Source: Anaerolineaceae bacterium (lineage in GTDB: Bacteria; Chloroflexota; Anaerolineae; Anaerolineales; Anaerolineaceae). From it: a stretch of DNA of 64,000 nucleotides. The stretch is taken from assembly GCA_029265815.1 (NCBI GenBank), contig JAJUGU010000009.1, forward strand, positions 22,778-86,777, read 5' to 3'. The notes beneath the pieces are model-generated. The model was not told where the DNA came from and did no database searches. It worked only from the letters and a program-made list of their open reading frames with translations. Shown here one piece after another: positions 56,710 to 64,000 of this stretch. The position numbers and the translations under genes were made by a program. The first letter of the stretch is position 1. Every line of letters begins with the position of its first letter.

Positions 56710-59700
56710 TCAATTAAATTCTGTACCGGAAGTTGCAGCATATATACTGTATCCAACGGCTCCAACAACTGCTCCAATACCTGCACCAATCGCTGCTGAA
56801 ACGCACAAAGGGCAATGTCCGCTTGGATCGTTGAAATTGATGGGATTCCCGTTCACATATGCGTACCGATCATACGAAGCTGAGGCACTCGCCTGAGGAA
56901 TCAGAGAATCAGGTTGAACGAAATGGGCTAAGACGGGATCATAGAAACGCGCAACATAATAACTTAACCCGATCTCCGTCTCTTGCTGCTGCCCGGTATA
57001 TAACTTGTCGGTTAAGGTTGTGCCATTGCTGTATCGGATTTCTCCAAAAGCAGAATATCTTGTTTCGGAAAGCAAATTCCCACTGGCATCGGCAGTAATG
57101 GTGGTGGAGTTCACCTGATCTTGCAGCAGCCAGGTAATCACACCGTTTTCGCGCATGGCAACCACGGCTCCATTGAAGCTGTAGTACTTGCGGGTGTTGG
57201 TGTAGGTGCCATCCGTCTTCAACTGGTAGGCGGCGCTGGCGTAGTATGTGGTCACGTCATCGATCACCGACTTCACCATGTTGCCATCGCCATCGTAATA
57301 GTAGCGGGCAATTCCACTCTGCGGGGTGGGAGTAGCTGTTACCGTTGCAGTGGGGCTAGGGGTGGATGTCTCAGTGGGTGAGGGGGTTTCGGTTGCCGTT
57401 GGCGTTTCACTGGGCGTCAGCGTGAGAGTGGGGGTGAAGGTCTCGGTCGGTGTATCCGTATTAGTCGCCGTGGGTTCCGGCGTCCAGGTCTCGGTGGGGG
57501 TATTCTCCAGGGTAGCCGTGCCATCCCAGGTGGCTGAGGGGGTGGGGGTTTCGGTTTCTGTCGGTGTCTCGCTGGCAGTAGGCGTAGGAGTCTCTGTGGG
57601 GGTCTCTGTCGCCACAGGTGTTTCGGTTGCAGTGGGAGTAGCAGTCGGAGGAAGCGTCTCCGTAGGAGTTGGGCTTTCAGTTGGCGTAGGTGTATGCGTG
57701 GCTGTAGCGCTGGGGGTAGCTGTCTCGGTGGGTGTGGAAGTCTGGGTTGGCGTCTGGGTAATGGTAGGCGTCGCGGTTGGGGTAACCCCGTACCAGTTCA
57801 CTTCCTCTGTGCTAAACGGTTGGCTGGAACTCACATCGATTAAGTGATTCTGGGCATCATACACCAGTTCAAAGAGCGCGTCCGCCAGTTCGCGCACGGT
57901 CTGGTTGCCGTTGGCATCGTAGCTGTAGCTGCCACCATCGTACGCAGCCACCGCGTGCTTGTGCAAGGTATCGTAACTGAAGGAAAGCCCATTCTTGCTG
58001 GCCAGGTTGCCGCTGCCCGCATCATAAGTAAAACTCTCGCTGAAGACGGTACTATTACCGCTGTCTGTAACCGTATTGGCGGTCAGGCGGTTGAGCGCAT
58101 CATAAGTGAAAGCGGAAGTCTCTCCCGCGCGCGCATCAGCGATAGAGGTGATGTTGGCATTGGCATTGTAGGCATAGGTGAGGTTCTGCAGGGTAGCGTT
58201 GGCGATGTTGGTAGTGAGCAGTGTGTGCAGTTTGCCGCCATTGGTAGCCGTGCTCCAACTGTAGTAACCATATTGCTTTGTGATGATGGCATTGCCACTG
58301 CTGTCTCCCAGTTTGAGGGTCGTCAGGCGTCCGGCTTCTTCATACCAGGCATTTTTCACGTAAGTAAAGCTGCTGCCATTGCTGCCCGTCAGGGTAATGG
58401 GAGTACCCTGGCTGTCGTAGCCGTAGGTGAGCACCTCGCCGTCCGGCAGCGTCATCGAAACGGGTAAATCTGCAGAGTTGTAGCTCCAGGTGGTGGTGTA
58501 GGTGTTGCTGTCAATGATCTTGGTCTCGCTGGCAGTGCGCCCGCGGTTATCGTATACCCAGGCGGTGGAACCGGTTCCGTCACTCATACCCGTGCGGCGA
58601 CCAATACCGTTGCTGCCGCTGTCGTAGGAGTAAGTGATGTCCGCGGTGGTACCGCAGGCACCAGCACCACTGAAGGACTTACCCGTCAGACGGTTGAGCA
58701 AGTCGTAAGTCAGAAAAGTTCCACAACCTCGGGCATCAGATTGGCTCACCAGGTTTCCAATGGCATCGTAGTCATATTCCCAGTCGCCCATGTCTGGGTC
58801 ACTCATGGCAGTTTTTCGTCCGGCATGGTCATAGGAAACACTAATGGTCGCTGCATCCACACCGCTGCCTTTTTCCACTTTCACCAGCTGATCGAGTGCA
58901 TTGTAGGAGTAGGCAAGGTCTGGACCGGTGGGTTCGTCCACGCTGATCACCCGTCCCCAGGTGTCATTGATCGTGACGGTCACTTGACTCATTGGGTTTG
59001 TGATGCTGGTGGTCAGGTCGTTGTAAGCGTAACTGGTGGTGTTGCCGTTGGGAGCTGCCGAAGAGGTGAGGCGTCCATAAACATCATACTGGTTCAGGGT
59101 AAAAGCATGGGTAAAAGTCTGGCTGATGAAAGAAGGCGAAGCATTATACGTGCTTGTATAGGGAACGGTTACCTTCACCTGCCTACCCAAAACATCATAT
59201 TTCGTATCGGTGATGGTATTCACCTGGGAGCCGTTCACCACCGCACCAATGGTCTGTTTTTGGATCAACTGTCCCAATCCGCTATAGAAGTACGCCAGGC
59301 GGATGGCCGCACCAGATGAGTTTACTTTTTGGTTCAAGTTCACCTGGAAGGGAATACGCGTGTCGTAGTAGGTCAGTGCCAGGGTGGGGGAGGCATCGCT
59401 GTCTCCCGGTGCGATCACCTTGAGCGTACGCCCAAAGGCATCATAGGTGGCGGTGGTAGTTACATTATTGGCATCCGTCACACTGGTGGGCACGCCTTTG
59501 GTGTAATCATAGGCGGTCTGGGTGGTCTGGTTGAGTGCGTTGGTGCTGCTCAATGCATAAGTGAAATAATACGAATCGTAGGCGATGGTGGTGGTTCTAG
59601 CCCCGCTGGTGGGGGCAGAGTTGGCACCCGCGTAACCGCTGTAGGTGGTGACGCCAGTTTGGTTGCCATAGGCATCATAAGCGTAGGAATTTTGGGCGTA

Positions 59701-62700
59701 CTGCCCGCTGTCGTCCACCCAGGCACGGGCAGCGGTCAGCTTACCGTTTGAGGGCGCGGTGTTGTAAGTGTTCTGGTTATCGTACAGGAAAAGTGTTTCC
59801 GCCAATTTGCCGCTCGTGCCTGCGAAATCACAACCGGAGGCGCAATCGAGTAATACCTCGCGTGCGGGCAGGGTGGTGAGGGCACTGGCGGCATTGGGAT
59901 AGAACTGGGTCAGTTTAGCGCGGTAATCCTCCCAGCTACTGCCGTTCCATGAAGACGCCACCGTGCGAGTGAGGTTGCCGTACTGGGTGCCGCCCTGGTC
60001 GGCAGCGTTGTATTCGTAAGTGGTCTTCGTTCCCGTCCAGGAATAATCGCGGTCGAACAGGCGTGAGATCTTCGTGGCAGTGGTGGACCAGTTCACCTGC
60101 AAGTCAATAAAATTGGTCAGTGCCGCGAGATTGGGAATGCTATTGGTAAGCGTATCGTATAAAACTGCGGAGGTGTAAGTGGTTTCAGTTTCTGCATAGG
60201 GAACTCCTTCCAGATAACTATCCATTAATACAGTGCCGTTGTAGACCTTATTGGTAAAACGCCAGGAGGTGGAGCCGTTGAGGCTGCTGGTGGAAGACTC
60301 GGCAAAATTGGCGGGATTGTATTTCTCCCACACGCGCAGTTGAAAGCCATCGTCGGCATCCACAAAAGCCATCAGCATGTACCAGGTATCCCGCTTGAAG
60401 GTACCCGCAGGCATCAGCAGGGTATCGCTGCTGGAACCGCCGCTGGTGACGCGTGTTTTCAGGTCGTGCGAGCTGCCGTTGGGGACGGCATATACGCCAA
60501 AGAAATCACCGCTGGCGTTTTCCACTCCCAGTTTTGCCTGGGTGGAAGCGCCGGAAACCTGGAATTGGGTGTAGACAACATCCCCGTTGATCAGCGAATA
60601 ACTGGCGCGGTTGGTCACCGTAGACCAGTCGGCTACAGTGGAAGTAGATTTGAGCCATTGTTCCTGCGCCAGGTTGAAGCCAATCGTTTGCCGCGTGGAA
60701 GCATGGCTGAAACTCCACTTGGAGGTATCCAGGGTGGAAAACTCGTCCGATACGTCCAGGGTGCTGGTGAGCGTACGGTATGGGCGGCCGTATAACTGGT
60801 CTCCCTGGTGGTACCAGGTGGTCGTCGCCAGCCCATCCGGGTTGGTTACCCGAACCTGTGCAAAACCGCGGTACTCCCGCAGAATAGGCGTGTACTTGGT
60901 TCCAGTTAGAGTCTGTGCCTCGGAATGAATGACATCATTAGCAGCACCGTCGTTGTAAGAATAAGTATATACACCGCTGGTAGTGGTGGCAGAATCCGTC
61001 ACGGTTTTACTGGTCACCCGGTAAAAGAGCGGCATCATCATGAATTGCACTTTTTTGACGTAACAGTTGTCGCATTCAATGATGAACTTGGTGGTGAGCG
61101 GATTCAGATTCACCGCCATCTCCCCACCCACCTCGAATTCTGTTAATGTGGTGCCAATACCTGTGGCACGGCCTTCAATGTCACGATTATTGTTGGGATC
61201 AGTGAAACCCCACTCCACGCTGGTGGTGGCATAGATGTTGCGTACCATAATGTAGAGACGGTACTGCGCCCCTTGCTTGATGATGTTCTGTGGAAAAGCG
61301 CGCAGTCCAACCCCAACCGAAGAGGTACGTTTGTCGATCTGCAGCATATTGGCTTCGCATTTGGTAGTGCCGTAACCAGACATGGCATACCAGGAAGTGC
61401 CGAGGGTGCTGGTGCACTCATCCACGCCAAAGACGGTGTACAGAGACCACAGGTCATCGTTTTCATCATCCAGGTAAGTCCAGCGTTCGTAGGCAAAGGT
61501 GACTGAACCTCCCTGACCATTGTCCACCTTGGTCAGGTGCATCTTGTCCGTATAGGTAAACTGGGTGGCGGGCAAATTGGCTGAACCATCGCCGCTGATC
61601 TCCTGTACACCTATCAGGGTGCTTGTGCGTGCCCCTTTGGTCCAGGTAAAATCGGGATAGATCTGGTTGGTGGTTCCCGCAGAATAGGTAAAGTCGTACT
61701 GGCGGATGGTGTTCCAGGTGCTTCCGCTGGGGTTGTGCTTCACCAGGATTTTATCCAGGCGTTGATACTGGAAAAATACCTTGGAATCGTTGGCTTCCCA
61801 TGCGGTTTGATAATCGGAGCGTGTTTCGAGGACGAAATCAACACGGTAATGTCCATTGGGGTACGTGATGGAGGTGGGGTAAACCGCTACCTGGTTGAGG
61901 CAGGTGGTTGTACTTGTCTTCTTATGATTCACATAGGCGTAATTGATCACATTGTTGAACTTGTCCGTTGCTGTGCTTAATGACCAGCGCCAGGTGAGGT
62001 CAAGATAGGAAGCATTGGTTACACAGGCATTGGACGCATTGGTCTTGGTCTGAAAGCCAAATACATAGGTGGTGCCTGCCTGATCTTTGAGTGTCCAGGC
62101 ATTGGTGGAGGAATCGAACTTAATTGACCAGTAATTCATTTCAGCGGTGGCGTAAGTGGTCACCGTTCCGGAGGTGCTGATGGGTAGCAGTGTATTGCTT
62201 ACCCCTCCCAGGATCAACTGATAGGTATCATCACTCAGGTCGGTATTGGTACCATGCATGTTGCGTTCGATGAAGCCAGTATCCAGCGACCAGCCCGCGC
62301 CAACCCAACTGGCTTGGGTGAAGGCTGTGGAGCTGTCGATGATCTGGCTGTTATAGTTTAGTGAAAGAGACGGAGCAAAGTTACCGGGGGCAGGGGGTAA
62401 CCAAAAAGACATCTGGTAAGTGGCTGCACCGGTGTTACCGGAGACCTGTGCCTGGTCAATGGTGGGCAGACGCGAGGCTTGCCAGGTGTTGGCTTTGTAG
62501 TCGAACACGGTGAGGTGATTCACCTGGGCGGTGAGGGTGTGACTTGTCTTATTGACCGTGGTCGGTACAGGATACCAATCATTTGTTGACTCATCGTAGT
62601 AATAGATCGAAAGATCATCTTCTGAGCCGCCGTAAATATCATCCAGATCGTATTTCATGGTGAGTGTGAAATTATCGCTGAACTGATTGACGTTTTTCTT

Positions 62701-63411
62701 AGTTGTTTTTCCAACTGCAACGATTTCCACTGGTCTGCCGCTCATGGAATACCCGGCAATACTGGAAGGGCTTGGATCACGCACATCGAGATAAATCGAT
62801 TCTGAGAGTGCTTTGGTTGGGAAATCCAAGGTGACTTTGCCATCCTTGCTCACAAGATGGTTGTCTTTCCCTGCAATCGCTTCTAGGCTTGGCTTGGTGA
62901 GCAATATAGAGTTGGCAGCATATGTGGTTGAGCCAGCATTAATGTTGACGTCAACCAAAAAGGGAGCCTTGGTAGTTGAATCCACACTGAAGCTGGTTTT
63001 CCCCGCAGGAGCGGTGACCGGTAAATTCATCGTTGAACGATCATAAGCAGTGGATATCGCTGGAGAAACTTCGTTTGTTTTTACATCATTTGGGAATTGG
63101 AAGACCGCTTTCAAGTCCGATTTTCCACTGACATTTTCCCATCCATTGACAGTCCATTCAATGGAGATGGGAACACCTGGAATGATTAATTGTGGATTGG
63201 CTTTAATGCTGATTGTGGTCTTCTCATTTTTGTCAGTAGCTTGGTTTGCTAATACTGATGAAAGGAGGGGTACGGGTTCACTATTTTGAAAAGCATCGGG
63301 GGGTTGATTGGAAAGAATATTGTTGCTGGGGTTATGTTGATTAGTTATTGCACCGAAGAGACCTTGTAAAGACAAACAAATAACTAAGATAGCATTGACC
63401 AATGTTCTCAT
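56710..63411 (-). CDS. Giant secreted Rhs/YD-repeat protein (SpvB-like)
   Basis: A 2,233-residue polymorphic-toxin shell. It starts with a signal peptide ([19 protein letters not shown]), then beta-sandwich domains, then a SpvB/TcdB-like N-terminal part ([34 protein letters not shown]), then many YD repeats from about residue 1200 on. Unusually, a Thr/Pro-rich linker of about 160 residues (about 1875-2035) sits before the last core. The core ends [12 protein letters not shown], the autoproteolysis-type boundary, followed by a short helical pretoxin and TGA. The nuclease tip follows in frame after that stop. The first gene of a long minus-strand cassette chain. Confidence 0.9.
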   Translation of the reverse strand: MRTLVNAILVICLSLQGLFGAITNQHNPSNNILSNQPPDAFQNSEPVPLLSSVLANQATDKNEKTTISIKANPQLIIPGVPISIEWTVNGWENVSGKSDLKAVFQFPNDVKTNEVSPAISTAYDRSTMNLPVTAPAGKTSFSVDSTTKAPFLVDVNINAGSTTYAANSILLTKPSLEAIAGKDNHLVSKDGKVTLDFPTKALSESIYLDVRDPSPSSIAGYSMSGRPVEIVAVGKTTKKNVNQFSDNFTLTMKYDLDDIYGGSEDDLSIYYYDESTNDWYPVPTTVNKTSHTLTAQVNHLTVFDYKANTWQASRLPTIDQAQVSGNTGAATYQMSFWLPPAPGNFAPSLSLNYNSQIIDSSTAFTQASWVGAGWSLDTGFIERNMHGTNTDLSDDTYQLILGGVSNTLLPISTSGTVTTYATAEMNYWSIKFDSSTNAWTLKDQAGTTYVFGFQTKTNASNACVTNASYLDLTWRWSLSTATDKFNNVINYAYVNHKKTSTTTCLNQVAVYPTSITYPNGHYRVDFVLETRSDYQTAWEANDSKVFFQYQRLDKILVKHNPSGSTWNTIRQYDFTYSAGTTNQIYPDFTWTKGARTSTLIGVQEISGDGSANLPATQFTYTDKMHLTKVDNGQGGSVTFAYERWTYLDDENDDLWSLYTVFGVDECTSTLGTSWYAMSGYGTTKCEANMLQIDKRTSSVGVGLRAFPQNIIKQGAQYRLYIMVRNIYATTSVEWGFTDPNNNRDIEGRATGIGTTLTEFEVGGEMAVNLNPLTTKFIIECDNCYVKKVQFMMMPLFYRVTSKTVTDSATTTSGVYTYSYNDGAANDVIHSEAQTLTGTKYTPILREYRGFAQVRVTNPDGLATTTWYHQGDQLYGRPYRTLTSTLDVSDEFSTLDTSKWSFSHASTRQTIGFNLAQEQWLKSTSTVADWSTVTNRASYSLINGDVVYTQFQVSGASTQAKLGVENASGDFFGVYAVPNGSSHDLKTRVTSGGSSSDTLLMPAGTFKRDTWYMLMAFVDADDGFQLRVWEKYNPANFAESSTSSLNGSTSWRFTNKVYNGTVLMDSYLEGVPYAETETTYTSAVLYDTLTNSIPNLAALTNFIDLQVNWSTTATKISRLFDRDYSWTGTKTTYEYNAADQGGTQYGNLTRTVASSWNGSSWEDYRAKLTQFYPNAASALTTLPAREVLLDCASGCDFAGTSGKLAETLFLYDNQNTYNTAPSNGKLTAARAWVDDSGQYAQNSYAYDAYGNQTGVTTYSGYAGANSAPTSGARTTTIAYDSYYFTYALSSTNALNQTTQTAYDYTKGVPTSVTDANNVTTTATYDAFGRTLKVIAPGDSDASPTLALTYYDTRIPFQVNLNQKVNSSGAAIRLAYFYSGLGQLIQKQTIGAVVNGSQVNTITDTKYDVLGRQVKVTVPYTSTYNASPSFISQTFTHAFTLNQYDVYGRLTSSAAPNGNTTSYAYNDLTTSITNPMSQVTVTINDTWGRVISVDEPTGPDLAYSYNALDQLVKVEKGSGVDAATISVSYDHAGRKTAMSDPDMGDWEYDYDAIGNLVSQSDARGCGTFLTYDLLNRLTGKSFSGAGACGTTADITYSYDSGSNGIGRRTGMSDGTGSTAWVYDNRGRTASETKIIDSNTYTTTWSYNSADLPVSMTLPDGEVLTYGYDSQGTPITLTGSNGSSFTYVKNAWYEEAGRLTTLKLGDSSGNAIITKQYGYYSWSTATNGGKLHTLLTTNIANATLQNLTYAYNANANITSIADARAGETSAFTYDALNRLTANTVTDSGNSTVFSESFTYDAGSGNLASKNGLSFSYDTLHKHAVAAYDGGSYSYDANGNQTVRELADALFELVYDAQNHLIDVSSSQPFSTEEVNWYGVTPTATPTITQTPTQTSTPTETATPSATATHTPTPTESPTPTETLPPTATPTATETPVATETPTETPTPTASETPTETETPTPSATWDGTATLENTPTETWTPEPTATNTDTPTETFTPTLTLTPSETPTATETPSPTETSTPSPTATVTATPTPQSGIARYYYDGDGNMVKSVIDDVTTYYASAAYQLKTDGTYTNTRKYYSFNGAVVAMRENGVITWLLQDQVNSTTITADASGNLLSETRYSAFGEIRYSNGTTLTDKLYTGQQQETEIGLSYYVARFYDPVLAHFVQPDSLIPQASASASYDRYAYVNGNPINFNDPSGHCPLCVSAAIGAGIGAVVGAVGYSIYAATSGTEFN
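57310..57785. repeat. Low-complexity Thr/Pro/Glu linker coding repeat in Rhs gene
   Basis: About 475 bases of imperfect short repeats encoding [13 protein letters not shown] sequence on the minus strand. Related linkers are frequent in secreted Chloroflexota proteins. It is inserted in a YD-repeat protein just before the terminal core and gives long false Gly/Val/Ser ORFs on the plus strand. Confidence 0.85.
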
Positions 63412-63520
63412 CTAACCCTCCCAAGTGAGCTTTAATAGTATCCGACATATTTTTTATATCCCCTCGCAGGCTACAAAACAGGCTACAAAATCACCCTTTT
63501 TATATTATCCCGACCCTAAT
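63412..63520. other. Rhs upstream region
   Basis: About 110 bases between the Rhs start and repeat D; TTTGTAGCC occurs twice (a short tandem) on the minus strand. It presumably contains the Rhs promoter. Confidence 0.45.
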
Positions 63521-63679
63521 CCTATCCATTTCGATAGGTTAACGAGTATAAAACCTACCGATATTGATATATTGTACTGAATTTACTGGAATGTTACTCT
63601 TAATCCATCAACAGGAGAGATATTATTGGTATCCTCTCCTCCAATTAAAGAATTCAAGGAATCAACGCATGTTTAAACC

Positions 63680-63702
63680 AAAAACGACCATTGCTGGTCG
63701 TC
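63680..63702 (-). terminator. Terminator following the tRNA-Met fragment in copy D
   Basis: On the minus strand ACGACCA-GCAA-TGGTCGT is followed by TTTTTGG, about a dozen bases after the tRNA 3' end. Its presence suggests the fragment came from the end of a real tRNA transcription unit. Confidence 0.7.
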
Positions 63703-63712
63703 TCGGAAACAG

Positions 63713-63754
63713 TAGCGGGGAGTGGATTCGAACCACTGACCTCCGGGTTATGAG
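63713..63754 (-). pseudogene. tRNA-Met (CAT) 3' half
   Basis: On the minus strand: CTCATAA anticodon loop, CCCGG stem arm, AGGTC, then T-arm AGTGG-TTCGAAT-CCACT, then CCCCGCT acceptor arm and discriminator A. The 5' half is missing: 5' of the anticodon loop the sequence reads GGATTCAGGATTTTGA, which cannot pair with CCCGG. It is thus a half tRNA of the kind left by site-specific integration. Other halves lie in copies A, B and C. Confidence 0.8.
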
Positions 63755-64000
63755 TCAAAATCCTGAATCCGTGCCATTTGTGCGGCGGGCTCTGCAAATC
63801 AGCCGACCTGACGAACTCTGGTCTACGCTTGCCGGGCACGCTGCGGTAGCTAATCGATGTTCGTATAGTATCTGTTTTACGTGGGTTCGTCAAGTACTTT
63901 TTCTTGCTTTTCTTCATTCCTCTTTCCAATTCAATTTATTCAAATCTATTTTCTCATGGGGGATGCGTCCTCCCTGATTCAATAATGGTGCAACACACTA

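Larger units (their letters stand above)
63521..63896 (-). repeat. Repeat D: tRNA-Met 3'-half repeat, cleanest copy and right border
   Basis: Begins with hairpin CCTATC-CATTTC-GATAGG, shares AACCTACCGATATTGATATA, the minus-strand terminator and the right arm with copy C, but has no insertion in the tRNA T-loop. It therefore shows the ancestral state of that site. It faces the same way as copy C. Confidence 0.88.

Noticed and set aside
56710..56712. Alternative genetic code with UGA as Trp
   Set aside because: TGA serves as a normal stop for other genes here (for example the ATGA overlaps at 34584 and 42754), and Trp is otherwise coded by TGG.
57310..57785. Possible CRISPR array
   Set aside because: Repeats are short, imperfect and in frame with the Rhs gene, with no regular spacers and no cas genes in the window.
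57326..57847. Long plus-strand ORF rich in Gly, Val and Ser opposite the Rhs gene
   Set aside because: It is the antisense reading of the Thr/Pro linker repeats; no ribosome site and no domain.
63564..63977. Plus-strand ORF containing GEWIRTTDLRVM, and the similar ORF at 50906-51103
   Set aside because: This peptide is the known antisense translation of a tRNA-Met gene; the ORFs follow the repeat, not a protein family.

Overview
The window looks like a contig from an anaerobic or microaerophilic Chloroflexota bacterium, probably of the Anaerolineae. The basis is composition of gene families, not a phylogenetic test: a 899-residue MalT-type LuxR regulator, a tungsten-type aldehyde ferredoxin oxidoreductase, corrinoid-activation proteins, Thr/Pro-rich secreted linkers, Tat-exported flavoproteins and many lipoproteins. 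The DNA is moderately AT-rich and uses the standard code.

Region 1 (1-29,100) is mostly ordinary chromosome with metal, ion and redox genes. It holds the start of larC, a PerR-like regulator with its peroxiredoxin, a RACo-like corrinoid activator with a MetH-activation-like partner, and an oxidoreductase/SDR pair. A fluoride module follows: eno and crcB each sit behind their own promoter, fluoride-riboswitch-like aptamer and terminator, and crcB is followed by a DUF190-CBS protein. Next is an arsenic-type operon (arsR, small disulfide protein, permease, FmdE-like, arsC). Then comes a tightly overlapping DUF5714 / lipoate ligase / thioredoxin-fold set beside MoaD and a tungsten AOR, and a second arsenic pair (arsR-ACR3). 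The two arsR genes share the same operator-like palindrome over their start codons. A 1.9 kb gene desert follows, then a secreted HEILH protein, a membrane gene split by an amber codon, and a Tat nitroreductase.

Region 2 (29,100-38,600) carries the LuxR/MalT regulator, a small membrane-protein operon, a FecR-domain surface protein coupled to a lipoprotein, and a Tat-lipoprotein flavoprotein of the fumarate reductase type.

Region 3 (38,600-64,000) is accessory. Four dispersed repeats (A 38.6 kb, B 44.8 kb, C 50.6 kb, D 63.5 kb) each contain the 3' half of a tRNA-Met gene on the minus strand, broken at the anticodon loop as at an integration site. Three of them carry small hairpin insertions in the T-loop. 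Between A and B lie an LRR lipoprotein, a methyltransferase, two CPBP proteases and a decayed tyrosine recombinase fused in frame to an ImmA/IrrE tail. Between B and C are two secreted alpha/beta hydrolases and a two-component system; three promoters there share the same 11-bp-spaced tandem box, so they look like one regulon. Between C and D is a 12 kb polymorphic-toxin locus: a giant Rhs protein whose nuclease tip is cut off by one in-frame TGA, followed by a chain of displaced toxin tips and immunity genes.

Several genes carry single in-frame stops (phosphatase next to eno, membrane gene at 27.6 kb, integrase, Rhs, AHH nuclease tip), which suggests active decay or sequence error at defined codons.
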